From Prado023 sp963777855 (GTDB taxonomy: Bacteria > Actinomycetota > Actinomycetes > S36-B12 > CAIYMF01), in NCBI GenBank assembly GCA_963777855.1, contig CAVZRW010000004.1, forward strand, positions 124,001-188,000: a stretch of 64,000 bases of DNA, given 5' to 3'. Below are positions 46,382 through 58,395 of this stretch, piece after piece; the first letter of the stretch is position 1; each line of letters opens with the position of its first letter. Both the position numbers and the translations under genes were made by a program. The notes beneath the pieces were generated by a model. That model was not told the DNA's origin. It saw only the letters and a list, made by a program, of their open reading frames with translations, and did no database searches.

Positions 46382-46993
46382 GTGACCGACTCGACCGTGC
46401 GCCGCCGGGAGAACACCCGTGCGCGCCTGCTCGCCGCGGCTCTGGAGGTCCTCACCGAGTCCAGCCCCGACTCCGTGAGCGTCGACCAGCTCGTGCAGGC
46501 CGCCGGCTTCACGCGCGGCGCCTTCTACTCGAACTTCTCGACGATGGACGAGGTGTTCACGCTCGTGTTCGAGGCTCAGTCGGAGCGGATGCTCGAGACA
46601 ATCCGCGAGATCCTGCGGGCGATGCCCACGCACGCGCTGGACGAGGAGCTGATCGAGGGCGTGCTCAACGCCCTGCGGCCGCTGGGCCGGCGGTGGTTCA
46701 TCCTGCACTCCGAGCTGCAGCTCAAGGCGTTGCGCGACCCGGACGCCCGCGCGCTCTACCAGCAGTTCCACCCCCGGTTCCGCGCCGAGCTCGTCGACCT
46801 GCTCGAGGAGCTGCTGTCCCGCCTCGGCCGGCGCGCCACGGTGAGCCTCGAGGCCCTGGCCGAGGTCGTGGCCGTGCTCTACATGAGCAGCCTCGCCGAG
46901 GAGGAGCTCTCCGGCGAGACCGGGGCTGCCCACGGCATCGAGGCCTCCATGCCGCAGGTGATCCTCAGCCTCTCCGAGCCCCTGCCCGCCTGA
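46382..46993 (+). CDS. TetR-family regulator
   Basis: The 203-residue product has the helix-turn-helix VSVDQLVQAAGFTRGAFYSNFSTMDEVFTLVF and a helical effector domain. GTG at 46382 with TAACGT about 7 nt upstream points to a leaderless transcript. No partner gene is adjacent; the secreted protein upstream on the same strand is the only near target. Confidence 0.88.
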   Translation: MTDSTVRRRENTRARLLAAALEVLTESSPDSVSVDQLVQAAGFTRGAFYSNFSTMDEVFTLVFEAQSERMLETIREILRAMPTHALDEELIEGVLNALRPLGRRWFILHSELQLKALRDPDARALYQQFHPRFRAELVDLLEELLSRLGRRATVSLEALAEVVAVLYMSSLAEEELSGETGAAHGIEASMPQVILSLSEPLPA

Positions 46994-47395
46994 GCGCCCC
47001 CGGCGCGCGGTTCCCACGCCAACGCACCGGCCAGATCCACGGCCCCACACCGGGACCCCGCGTTGATCCGTGATGGTTGTCCAACTTAGACGTGGTCGAA
47101 CCCACACGGATCATGGGCGGGGAGGCGGTAGGCGGGCAGGCAGGAGGCCAGGAGGCCCACCGACCCGCCGGCCGGACCCCACCCGCCGAGGCCCACCCGA
47201 CGCCGCTCGTCGGCGCGGAACGACCGCTGGTCGCACGCCCCTACGCCGGTCGTGGACCCCCCGGGCCCGCTGGCCGCACCACCGCCCGAACCCCATTCCG
47301 CCGCCCTGCCCGCACCCCTACGTTCAGCGCACCCGCAGGGCAGACGGACCGCCGTCGCACACGCCCGGTGCGGCGAGCACGGGAGGACGACCCAG
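46994..47395. other. intergenic stretch
   Basis: No gene seen. It contains the third copy of the dispersed repeat (47065-47115). Its right end carries the ribosome-binding site GGAGGAC of the DUF485 gene. Confidence 0.6.
47065..47115. repeat. dispersed intergenic repeat, copy 3
   Basis: Begins GATCCGTGATGGTTGTCCAA and ends AACCCACACGGATCATG. The ends GATCCGTG and CACGGATC are perfect inverted repeats. Same length and end sequences as copies at 24325 and 34060. Confidence 0.65.
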
Positions 47396-47764
47396 ATGAG
47401 CAACCTGCAGGGACCACCCCGCCAGGGCCCGCCCCGGACCGGGGGCACGCCTGATCCCGAGGCCTACCGCCGGGCCCAGGACAGCCCGCAGTTCATCGAG
47501 CTGCGCTCGCGCTACCGCGGGTTCGCGTTCCCGATGACGGCGGCGTTCCTCGCCTGGTACTTCGCGTTCGTGCTGGCGGCGGTGTTCGCCCCCGGGTGGA
47601 TGTCGCAGCCGGTGTACGGCGCGGTCAACCGGGGCCTGGTCTTCGGCCTGCTGCAGTTCGTGAGCACCGGGCTGATCACGTGGCTCTACGTGCGCTACGC
47701 CAACGACCGACTCGACCCGCTGGCGGCCGAGATCCGTGACGAGCTCGAGGGAGGCGCACGATGA
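47396..47764 (+). CDS. DUF485 membrane protein
   Basis: A 122-residue protein with a Gly/Pro-rich N-terminus and the DUF485 core: FIELRSRYRGFAFPMTAAFLAWYFAFVL, then a second helix ending WLYVRYANDRLDPLAAEIRDE. DUF485 proteins are encoded directly before acetate symporters and presumably assist them. Its stop overlaps the symporter start by ATGA. ATG at 47396. Confidence 0.92.
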   Translation: MSNLQGPPRQGPPRTGGTPDPEAYRRAQDSPQFIELRSRYRGFAFPMTAAFLAWYFAFVLAAVFAPGWMSQPVYGAVNRGLVFGLLQFVSTGLITWLYVRYANDRLDPLAAEIRDELEGGAR

Positions 47765-49407
47765 TCCGCCTGGCTGAATCGACCGACCCAGTGGCCGGCA
47801 ACCCGCTGGTCAACATGGCGATCTTCCTGGCCTTCGTGGCGGTCACGATGGTCATCGTGATCCGGGCCCGCCGCAACAACACGCAGCGCCTCGGACTACT
47901 ACACCGGCGGGCGCTCCTTCACCGGCGCGCCAGAACGGCATCGCGATCGCCGGCGACTACCTCTCGGCGGCATCGCTTCCTCGGCATCGCCGGCGCCATC
48001 GCCCTCAACGGGTTACGACGGCTTCCTCTACTCGATCGGCTTCCTCGTCGCCTGGCTCGTCGCGCTGCTGCTCGTCGCCGAGCTGCTGCGCAACACCGGC
48101 AAGTTCACGATGGCCGACGTCCTGTCGTTCCGCATGCGCCAGCGACCGGTGCGCATGGCCGCGGCCATCTCGACGCTCGCCGTGTCCTTCTTCTACCTGC
48201 TCGCCCAGATGGCCGGCGCCGGCGGCCTGGTCTGCCTGCTGCTGGGCATCACCGGCAACGTGCGGGCAGTCCATCGTCATCGCAGTCGTCGGCGTCCTCA
48301 TGATCGTCTACGTGCTGGTCGGCGGCATGAAGGGCACCACCTGGGTGCAGATCATCAAGGCCGTGCTGCTGATCGCCGGCGCCGCCGCTGATGACCTTCT
48401 GGGTGCTGAGCAAGTACGGCTTCAACCTGTCGAACCTGCTCGACGGCGGCGGCCGACAACAGCCCCCGGGCGACAAGCTGCTGAGCCGGGCGCTGCAGTA
48501 CGGCAAGACCACCCTGACCAAGATCGACTTCATCTCGCTGTCGATCGCCCTCGTGCTCGGCACCGCGGGCCTGCCGCACGTGCTCATGCGCTTCTACACG
48601 GTGCCGACGGCCAAGGAGGCCCGCAAGTCGGTCGTCTGGGCGATCTGGCTGATCGGCATCTTCTACCTGTTCACCCTCGTGCTCGGCTACGGCGCCGCCG
48701 CTCTGGTCGGCTCCGAGGCGATCACGGCAGCGCCGGGCGGCGTCAACTCGGCCGCCCCGCTGCTGGCCTACGAGCTCGGCGGCACCGCTGCTGCTCGGGC
48801 TTCATCTCGGCGGTCGCCTTCGCCACGATCCTGGCGGTCGTCGCCGGGCTGACGATCACGGCCAGCGCGTCGTTCGCGCACGACGTCTACGCCAACGTCA
48901 TCAAGCGCGGCGAGGTCAGCGCCGACGCCGAGGTCAAGGTCGCCCGGATCGCGGCCGTCGTGATCGGCCTGTTCGCCATCGTCGGCGGCATCCTGGCCAA
49001 GGACCAGAACATCGCGTTCCTGGTCGCGCTGGCCTTCGCGGTGGCGGCCTCGGCGAACCTGCCGACGATCCTGTACTCGCTGTTCTGGAAGGGCTTCACC
49101 ACCCGCGGCGCCCTGTGGAGCATCTACGGCGGGCTCATCGCCTCGATCGTGCTGATCATGTTCTCGCCGGTGGTCTCCGGCAAGCCGATCGTCGAGGCCA
49201 CCGGAAAGAGCCCGTCGATGCTCCAGGGCGTCGACTTCTCGCTGGTTCCCGCTGGACAACCCGGGCCTGATCTCGATCCCGCTGGCGTTCTTCCTCGGCT
49301 GGCTGGGCTCGGTGACCGACAAGGAGAAGCCCAACGAGATGAAGTACGCGGAGATGGAGGTCCGCTCCCTGACCGGTGCCGGCGCCGAGAAGGCCGTCGC
49401 GCACTGA
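47761..49407 (+). CDS. actP: cation/acetate symporter, SSS family, about nine surplus bases
   Basis: A sodium:solute symporter importing acetate and related acids. Piecing frames together gives SDYYTGGRSF, AIAGDYLSAASFLGIAGAIA, GFLVAWLVALLLVAELLRN, YTMADVLSFR-like FTMADVLSFRMRQRP, GTAGLPHVLMRFYTV and a normal C-terminus (TDKEKPNEMKYAEM). Breaks near 47884, 47932, 47973, 48012, 48266, 48386, 48785-48800 (two bases) and 49245 are each cured by dropping bases. The 1647-nt span, nine surplus, gives 545 residues. ATGA overlap with DUF485. Confidence 0.88.
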
Positions 49408-49566
49408 CCCGATCGCCCGGGCGTCAGGCAGGCCACTCCTCCTGGCGCCCGGGCGGCACCACCCCCGCACCCCGCACCCCACCCGGGGCCCGCACCCCCC
49501 AGGGGCCCCTCCCCGCCCCCACCCCGCACCCCCTCCCCGCACCCCCACTCCGCGCCCCCAGCCCGT

Positions 49567-49618
49567 ACCCGCACTCCGCACCCGCACTCCGCACCCGCAC
49601 TCCGCACCCGCACTCCGC
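49567..49618. repeat. 13-bp tandem repeat before acsA
   Basis: Four exact copies of ACCCGCACTCCGC lie within a longer C-rich, G-poor run at 49440-49640. They occupy the actP-acsA gap just ahead of the acsA ribosome-binding site (GAGCAGGAG). Confidence 0.75.
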
Positions 49619-49659
49619 GCCCAAGCCCGTACGCCGCCCCGACCCGAGCAGGAGCACCC

Positions 49660-51615
<1,956 letters not shown>

Positions 51616-51767
51616 GGGAGCGTGTGAGGGAGGCTGAGCGAGCGGACTGACCCATGGAAGGGGGGCGTCATCCCCACCGGGGAGGCGCCAGCACCGCGGA
51701 GCACTCCGCCAAGCGCGCCGACACGACAACGGCCCCGCAGGGACACCGATCGGATACCGTGCGCGAC

Positions 51768-52946
51768 GTGGGTGACTGGGTGCTCGCGCTGGCCGCGATA
51801 GCCGGCGCGATCGTGCTCGGGATCGTGATCGCGCGGGTCGTGCGCGGGCGCTCCGGGATGGGCTCGGCCGGGGACATGGCCACCTACCGGACCCTGCACA
51901 TCGCCAGCCTGGCCGCCCCCGGCCTTCGCGGGGGGCTGACCACCGCCGCGGCGCAGCGCTCCGTGCGTCACCTGCGCAGCCTGCTGGGCGTCGAAGCCCT
52001 GGCGATCACCGACCGGGCTGAGACGCTGGCCTGGGACGGCATCGGCGAGCGGGGCCGGGAGGCCGCAGCCGGGCATGCGCGCACCGCACTGGACTCCGGC
52101 TCGGCGGTGGTGCTCGGCTCGGCCCAGGCACGCGAGGTCTCCGAGGCCCTGCGCAGTGGGGTGGCCGCGCCGCTGACCAGCGACGACGTCGTGATCGGCG
52201 CGCTCGTGGCCTACACCACCGCCCCCGCCGGCCCCGGGCTGATGCGTGCCGTGGAGGAGGTGGCCACGTTCGCCTCCGGGCAGCTGGACCTCGCCGAGCT
52301 CGACCGGACCCGGGCCCGCACCGCGGAGGCCGAGGTCCGGGTGCTGCGCGCCCAGATCTCGCCGCACTTCGTCTACAACTCGCTGACCGCGATCGCCTCG
52401 TTCGTGCGCACCGACCCGGACCGGGCGCGGGACCTGCTGCTGGACTTCGCCGAGTTCACCCGGTACTCGTTCCGCACCCACGGCCGCTACACGACGCTGG
52501 CCGAGGAACTGCACTCCATCGAGCAGTACCTGCTGCTCGAGCAGGCCCGGTTCGGCGAGCGGCTGCGGGTCTCGCTGCGGGTGGACCCCGAGGTGCTGGG
52601 CGTGCGGATCCCGTTCCTGTGCATCCAGCCGCTGGTGGAGAACGCGGTGCGCCACGGCCTGGAGAACCGCGACGGCCCGGGCACGATCTCGATCACCGCG
52701 CTGGACCGCGGCGGCGAGGCGTGGATCAGCATCGAGGACGACGGGGTGGGCAACGACCCGGCGGTGATCCGCCGCAGCCTCTCCGGCGACCCCGGGGACC
52801 ATGTGGGCCTGGCCAACGTCGACGAGCGCCTGCGCACGACCTTCGGCGACGACCACGGACTGGTGGTCGAGACCGCGCCGATGGCCGGCACGAAGGTGAG
52901 CATGCGGATCCCGAAGTACGCCGAGGCGGTGAGCGTCGATGAGTGA
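51768..52946 (+). CDS. LytS-type sensor histidine kinase
   Basis: About 392 residues: an N-terminal membrane helix (WVLALAAIAGAIVLGIVIARVV), a GAF-like sensor (HLRSLLGVEALAITDRAETLAWDG), then the His_kinase domain with the phosphoacceptor His in QISPHFVYNSLTAIASFVR. HATPase motifs are PLVENAVRHGL and EDDGVGND. GTG at 51768 is preceded by TACCGT 7 nt upstream, indicating a leaderless start; a GTG at 51759 is possible. The stop overlaps the regulator start. Its place between two symporter units suggests it senses acetate supply. Confidence 0.9.
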   Translation: MGDWVLALAAIAGAIVLGIVIARVVRGRSGMGSAGDMATYRTLHIASLAAPGLRGGLTTAAAQRSVRHLRSLLGVEALAITDRAETLAWDGIGERGREAAAGHARTALDSGSAVVLGSAQAREVSEALRSGVAAPLTSDDVVIGALVAYTTAPAGPGLMRAVEEVATFASGQLDLAELDRTRARTAEAEVRVLRAQISPHFVYNSLTAIASFVRTDPDRARDLLLDFAEFTRYSFRTHGRYTTLAEELHSIEQYLLLEQARFGERLRVSLRVDPEVLGVRIPFLCIQPLVENAVRHGLENRDGPGTISITALDRGGEAWISIEDDGVGNDPAVIRRSLSGDPGDHVGLANVDERLRTTFGDDHGLVVETAPMAGTKVSMRIPKYAEAVSVDE

Positions 52947-53712
52947 GCCCGAGCCGGGCCTGCGGGTGCTGGCCGTCGACGACGAGCCGCCGGCGCTCAA
53001 CGAGCTGGCCTACCTGCTCGGCCAGGCAGAGGGGGTCGCGGAGGTGAGCACCGCCGGGAGCGCGGCCGAGGCCCTGGCGATCCTGCAGGACCGCGAGGTC
53101 GACGCGGTGTTCCTGGACATCCGGATGCCCGGCATCGACGGCTTGGCGCTGGCCGGGATCCTGGCCCGGTTCGCCACCCCGCCACCGGTCGTCTTCGTCA
53201 CGGCCTACGACACCCACGCCGTCGAGGCCTTCGATGTGGCCGCCGTGGACTACCTGCTCAAGCCGATCCGCCCTGAGCGCCTCGACCAGGCGCTGGCCCG
53301 GGTCCGGCGCGCCCGCGAGGGGCGTGCCACCCCCGCCCCGACCCCACCGGCCGAGCCCGCCGACGAGACGATCGCCGTCGAGCTCGGCGGCGTGACCCGC
53401 TACGTGCAGCGCTCGGAGGTGGTGTTCGTCGAGGCCCAGCGCGACTACGTGCGGCTGAGCACGCGCACCGGCGGGCACCTGGTCCGGGTCCCGCTGGCCA
53501 CCCTGGAGGAGCGCTGGGCCGAGGCCGGGTTCCTGCGCGTGCACCGGCGGTTCCTGGTCAACGCCGCCTATGTGGTGGCCCTGCGGGCCAGCGCCGGCCG
53601 GCTGACCGTGGACCTCGGCGCCGACCAGTCGGTGCCCGTGAGCCGGCGGCACACCGCCGACGTGCGCGCCGCGCTGGTGGCCCGCCACCGCCTGGACCGG
53701 GAGGCCCCGTGA
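52939..53712 (+). CDS. LytTR-family response regulator
   Basis: The 257-residue product has a receiver domain (VLAVDDEPPALNELAYLL, phospho-Asp in AVFLDIRMPGIDG, FVTAYDTHAVEAF, VDYLLKPI). A Pro-rich linker leads to a LytTR DNA-binding domain (VVFVEAQRDYVRLST, FLRVHRRFLVN, VPVSRRH). Overlaps the kinase by 8 nt and the next gene by GTGA. LytTR regulators usually bind paired direct repeats; I could not pin one down here. Confidence 0.93.
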   Translation: MSEPEPGLRVLAVDDEPPALNELAYLLGQAEGVAEVSTAGSAAEALAILQDREVDAVFLDIRMPGIDGLALAGILARFATPPPVVFVTAYDTHAVEAFDVAAVDYLLKPIRPERLDQALARVRRAREGRATPAPTPPAEPADETIAVELGGVTRYVQRSEVVFVEAQRDYVRLSTRTGGHLVRVPLATLEERWAEAGFLRVHRRFLVNAAYVVALRASAGRLTVDLGADQSVPVSRRHTADVRAALVARHRLDREAP

Positions 53713-54161
53713 CCCGCGAGGCGCGCCCGGCCCGCGAGCCCCGGCGGGAGGCCCGCGCGCCGCGGGAAGCCCGCGAGGCCCGGGCCACCCGTGAGGCCCG
53801 GCCCCGGCGGGAGGTCATCACCGGCCCCCGCCGCGACGTTCGCCGACGGACCCGGCGGTCGGTGACCGACGACATCGACCAGCAGAACCAGGTCGGCGTG
53901 GTGTACCTGCGGGCGCTGATCCGCACCCAGCTGCTGCTCGGCCTGGCGACCGTGGCGCTGGTCGTGGTGCCGCTTGCTGCGATGCCCCTGCTGTTCGCGA
54001 CGTTCCCCCAGGTGCGCGCGCTGCAGGTGGGCCCGCTGCCGCTGTGGTGGGTGCTGCTCGGGTTCCTGGTCTACCCGGCGATCCTCGCCGTCGGCTGGTG
54101 GCACGTGCGGGCCGCCGAGCGCAACGAGGCCCAGTTCGCCGACCTCGTGGAGGGCCGGTGA
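53709..54161 (+). CDS. DUF485-like membrane protein with a repetitive charged N-terminus
   Basis: The 150-residue product begins with about 50 residues made almost only of Arg, Ala, Glu and Pro in imperfect repeats (AREPRREARAPREAREAR). The membrane part follows: IDQQNQVGVVYLRALIRTQLLLGLATVALVV, a second helix near VLLGFLVYPAILAVGWW, and a cytoplasmic end RAAERNEAQFADLVE. Equivalent in position to the DUF485 gene at 47396. GTGA overlaps on both sides couple it to the regulator and to the second symporter. Confidence 0.8.
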   Translation: MTREARPAREPRREARAPREAREARATREARPRREVITGPRRDVRRRTRRSVTDDIDQQNQVGVVYLRALIRTQLLLGLATVALVVVPLAAMPLLFATFPQVRALQVGPLPLWWVLLGFLVYPAILAVGWWHVRAAERNEAQFADLVEGR

Positions 54162-55901
54162 GCACCCTGCCCGCCATCCTCGGGATGGCCGCCACCGTGC
54201 TGGTGACCATCGTGCTCGCCGCGCTGAGCTCGCGGGTGGCCCGCACCACCGGGGACTTCTACGTGGCCGCCCGTTCGGTGCCGGCGTGGTGGAACGCCTC
54301 GGCGATCTCCGGGGAGTACCTGTCTGCCGCGTCGTTCCTCGGTGTCGCCGGGCTGATCATGGTCGGTGGCGCCGACGCGGTGTGGTTCCCGGTCGGCTAT
54401 GCGGTCGGGTACGTGCTGCTGCTGGCCCTGGTCGCCGCGCCGCTGCGCCGCTCCGGGGCCTACACGCTGCCCGACTTCTGCGAGGCGCGGCTGCGCTCGC
54501 CGGGCGTTCGGCTGGCGGCCAGCGTGCTGGTGGTCGTGATCGGGTGGCTCTACGTGGTGCCCCAGCTCCAGGGGGCCGGGCTCGCGCTGCACACGATCCT
54601 GGGCACGCCGCTGTGGGTCGGCGGCGTGCTGGTGGCCCTGACGGTGCTCGTGGTGATCGTCGGCGGCGGCATGCGCAGCGTCACCATGGTGCAGGGCTTC
54701 CAGTACTGGCTGAAGCTGGTGGCCATCACGGTGCCGGCCCTGGTGCTGCTGGCCGCGTGGCGGCTGGACGGGGCCCCGAGCGCCCTGGCCGACGCCCCAC
54801 CGACGTTCTCCACCGGAACGACCGTCTCCGTGGAGGCGGATCTCACGGTGGCCCTCGCGGAGCCGATCACCGTGAGCGCCCGCGGTGTCGTGGACGGGCA
54901 GCCCGTGGACGGCCCCCTGGCGCTGCCCGCCGGCACCCACACCATCGACGGCGGCAGCGAGGTGGTCTTCCCGGCCGGCGCGCCGGTGCCGCACCTCGAG
55001 GGCGTGCCCGCCCTCACCGGCCAGGACTGGGGCCAGCCGCTGCAGGGTGACGGGGAGCACCCGCTCTACCGCACCTACGCGCTCATGTTCGCCCTGTTCC
55101 TGGGCACGATGGGCCTTCCGCACGTGCTCGTGCGCTTCTACACCAACCCCGACGGCCGGGCCGCGCGCCGCACGGCGCTGGTCGTGATCGGCCTGGTCGG
55201 GCTGTTCTACCTGACCCCCTCGATCTACGGGATGCTCGGGCGGCTCTACACACCGCGAGCTGCTGATGACCGGCCAGACCGACGCGGTGGTCCTGCTCCT
55301 GCCCCAGGCGATGATCGGCGGGGCACTGGGCCCGTGGCTGACCGCCCTCGTCGTGCGCCGGGGCCGCCGCGGCGTTCCTGGCCACGGCCACCGGGCTGAC
55401 GGTGACGGTGGCCGGGGTGCTCTCCCAGGACGTCGTGAGCCGCCGGGTGCACCACCCGATCACCTCGTTCCGGCTGGCGGCGGTGGCCGCCGTGCTGGTG
55501 CCGCTGGCCCTGGGCCTGCTGGCCGCCTCGCTGCCGCTGGCCGCAGGCCGTGGCGCTGGCCTTCGCGGTGGCGGCGTGCGACGTTCTGCCCGCTGCTCCT
55601 GCTGGGCATCTGGTGGCCGCGGCTGACCGACGTCGGCGCGGCCAGCCGGGCTGGTCGTCGGCGGCACGCTGGCCCTCGGCGGCGATCGCCGCCTCGAGCG
55701 TCCTGCCCGGACCTGACCGGCTGGCCGGCCGCCCTGCTGGCCCAACCGGCCGCGTGGGCGATGCCCCTGGCGATGGCCACGATGGTGGCGGTCTCGCGCG
55801 CCACCCGCCACCGGCTGGACCCGGCGGTGGGGCGGATCATGATCCGGCTGCACACCCCCGAGGCCGCGCGCCTGCAGCCCAGTTGGAGCGCACGACGATG
55901 A
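54158..55901 (+). CDS. second SSS-family symporter, seven surplus bases
   Basis: Related to ActP: GDFYVAARSVPAWWNASAIS, GEYLSAASFLGVAGLIM, GAYTLPDFCEARLRSPG, GTMGLPHVLVRFYTNPDGR. An extracytoplasmic insert of about 90 residues (SVEADLTVALAEPITVSARG) is larger than in typical ActP. Breaks near 55251, 55365, 55546, 55587, 55647, 55681 and 55713 are each cured by dropping one base and restore TFCPLLLLGIWWPRLTDVGA and LTGWPAALLAQPAAWAMPLAM. The 1744-nt span fits seven. Corrected length is about 578 residues. ATGA overlap with the next gene. Confidence 0.85.
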
Positions 55902-56908
55902 GGACTCGCCGACCGGTCGGCCGCCGCCGGGGTCGGCGCCACCCCCGGGTCGGCGCCACCCCCCGGGTCGGCGCCACCCCCCTGCTGGCCCGAGCCCGGG
56001 CCGCCCTCGGCCCCGACGCCACTGCGGAGGCGCTGCCCGCGGCCCTGGCCCGGGCCGCCGACCAGCGCACCCGCGACCTCGTCGAGGGATTCGTGCACGG
56101 CGCTGGCCCCGCCCCGGCCGAGTTCACGTGGCTGGTCCTGGGCTCGCACGCGCGCGGGGAGCTGCACTGCGCCAGCGACCAGGACCACGCGCTCGTCTGG
56201 GCAACCGCGCGCGCAGCGCAGTCCAGCTACGCACAGGACCTGGCCGCCGCCGTGATCGCCGGCCTGGCCGACTCGGGCCTGCGCCCCTGCGACGGTGGCT
56301 ACATGGCCGACCGGTGGTCGTACGCGGTGGACGAGTGGGTCGACCTGCTGCGCGAGCGGATCGCCGCGCCCACCCCCGAGGCCGTGGTCGACGCCGACAT
56401 CCTGCTCGACCTGCGCGTGCTCTCCGGCACGCAGGAGGTGACCCCGCTGCTCGACGTGCTGGCCACGGGCGCGGGCTCGCCTCGGCTCATGCACGGCCTG
56501 GCCCGCGCCGCGCTGTCGTTCGCCCCGCCGCGGGCCCCGTTCGGCCGGCTGCCCAAGGGCCCGCTGGACGTCAAGCGGGGCGTGCTGGCCCCGGTGGTGC
56601 TGCTGGCCCGTCTCTATGGGTTGCGGGCCGGCGTCGACGGCGGTGTCCACCGTCGACAGGTTGGCCGAGGCATCCGCCTACGGGGTCCTCGGCGAGGAGC
56701 TGTGCGCACGGCTGGCCCAGGCGTTCACCTCCACCAGCGGCCTGCGGATGCGCACGCAGCTGGCCGCCCTCGATGCCGGGGGCGGGTCGACGACCTCGTC
56801 GACCCCGAGGGCCTCAGCGCCGCCGAGCTCGCCGGTCTGCGCGACGCCGTGCGCGCGGTGCGCGCCGCCCGGTCCGTGACCGCCGTGACGTTCCGGACCG
56901 ACCTGTGA
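55898..56908 (+). CDS. DUF294-type nucleotidyltransferase, three surplus bases
   Basis: About 335 residues. The GlnD-like nucleotidyltransferase core shows in LVLGSHARGELHCASDQDHALVW (GS and DxD pattern), and the C-terminal DUF294 helical domain in ASAYGVLGEELCARLAQAFTSTSGLRMRTQL. A Gly-Ala-Thr-Pro repeat (RVGATP twice) lies in the N-terminus. The usual CBS domains of longer relatives are absent. One surplus base near 56645 and two in the G-run near 56780 break the frame; the 1011-nt span fits three. The role may be nucleotidylation of a protein or small molecule linked to the symporters and exonuclease. Confidence 0.82.
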   Translation: MRTRRPVGRRRGRRHPRVGATPRVGATPLLARARAALGPDATAEALPAALARAADQRTRDLVEGFVHGAGPAPAEFTWLVLGSHARGELHCASDQDHALVWATARAAQSSYAQDLAAAVIAGLADSGLRPCDGGYMADRWSYAVDEWVDLLRERIAAPTPEAVVDADILLDLRVLSGTQEVTPLLDVLATGAGSPRLMHGLARAALSFAPPRAPFGRLPKGPLDVKRGVLAPVVLLARLYGLRAGVDGGVHRRQVGRGIRLRGPRRGAVRTAGPGVHLHQRPADAHAAGRPRCRGRVDDLVDPEGLSAAELAGLRDAVRAVRAARSVTAVTFRTDL

Positions 56909-56918
56909 GGGAGCCCCG

Positions 56919-58314
56919 ATGACCCGCTGGAGGGTCCTGCTGCTGATCGCCATCGCCACGCTGGTGCCGGCCCTGACCGTCGGCGTGGTGCTGGCCGACC
57001 TGCCCGAGGCGTCGCGCCGACTGGTCATCGACTCCCTCGGCGACCAGGCCCTCGTGCTCGGCCTGGGCCTCGTGGTGCTCGTGGCCGGCATCGGCGCCGT
57101 GGCGTGGAGCACGTGGCGCTCGGAGCTGCGCCAGGACACCAGCCAGGCCGCCGACATCGACATCATCACCACCGCCAACCCGGCACACCGGCTGGCCGGC
57201 GAGACTGCGGTGCAGGCTGCGGTCAACCGTCTGGCCGAGGCGCACGCCGGCGCCGAGGACCGGCTGACCGCGCAGTTGGCGGCCGCCCACGAGGAGCTGC
57301 GCCGCGAGCGCGACGCCCTGCTCGCGGTGCTGGCCGGCCTCGACGTGCCCGTCGGGGTGGTCGACGAGCGGGGCCGCGTGCTGCTGGTGAACCCGGCCGC
57401 ACGCCGGGCCCTGGGCACGCGGATCGCCGCGGGCCGCAGCATCTTCAGCGCTCTGGCCGCCGACGACCTGATCCCCCTGCTCGACCGACGCCCTCGACGG
57501 GGGCCGGCCCCGGGCAGTGGTCGCCGGGCGCTCGCTCCGGCTGGTGCGGATCACCGGGCCCGAGGAGCCGCCGATGGTGCTCATGCTCGCCGAGCCGGGC
57601 GCCGGTTCAGAGGGCCAGCCGCCCGCCGGCCCCGAGGTGACCCTCTCCACGGACCTGGCCCGACCGAGCCGCCCGATGCCCGACCGGGAGCAGTGGCTGG
57701 ACACCGCCCTGGACCACATCGTGTTCACCGTGCTGGACTGCGAGACCACCGGCCTGCACTCCGGCGGCGGGGACCGGCTGGTGGCCATCGGGGCGGTCCG
57801 CGTCGACGGCACGCGGGTGTGCGGCGAGGACACGTTCGACGCCCTGGTCAACCCGGGCCGACACATCCCGAGCAGTTCCACGGCGTTCCACGGGATCACC
57901 GACGAGATGGTCGCCGCAGCCGCAGGCGCCTCGGATGTCGTGGCCGACCTGGCCGACTACGCCGCCGACTCGGTGCTCGTGGGTCACCACCTGTCCTTCG
58001 ACCTCGGCTTCCTGGCCGCCCCAGCCAGCCAGGCCGGCATCACCCTGGAACCGCTGTTCCTGGACACGATGCTGCTCTCCGCGGTGCTCGACCCCGACCC
58101 GGACGCCCGGCACGGCCTGGACAGCCTCTGCGCGCGGATGGGCGTGGACGTCATCGGCCGGCACACCGCCCTCGGCGACGCTCTGGCCACCGCCGAGGTG
58201 CTGGTGCGGATGATCCCGCTGCTGGCCGAGCGCGGGGTCCGCACCCTCGGCGAGGCGCTGTCGGCAAGCGCGGCCACGGACCTGGCGGGGCGCCTGAGCC
58301 GCACCGAGGGCTGA
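56919..58314 (+). CDS. membrane-anchored PAS-like sensor fused to a DnaQ-type 3'-5' exonuclease, one surplus base
   Basis: Two membrane helices come first (LLLIAIATLVPALTVGVVLA and LVLGLGLVVLVAGIGAVAW), then a coiled-coil stretch (AAHEELRRERDALLAVL). A PAS-like segment follows (VPVGVVDERGRVLLVNPAARRAL). After a surplus base near 57487 comes a DEDDh exonuclease: ExoI VLDCETTGL, ExoII VGHHLSFDLGFL, ExoIII GRHTALGDALATA. Corrected length is 464 residues. Such exonucleases recur beside DUF294 proteins and ActP-like symporters, implying a signalling rather than repair role. Starts 10 nt after the DUF294 stop. Confidence 0.87.
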
Positions 58315-58395
58315 CGACGCGGCAGTCCACCAGACTGCTGGACGCGGTCGGGGCCGTCCTCGACTGTGGGGCCGCGCGGGCGTCCTCCGGCGCCC

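Noticed and set aside
47761..49407. Treating the broken symporter as a decayed pseudogene
   Set aside because: Nine separate breaks, all surplus bases, with motifs otherwise perfect and operon overlaps intact. Base error explains it better.
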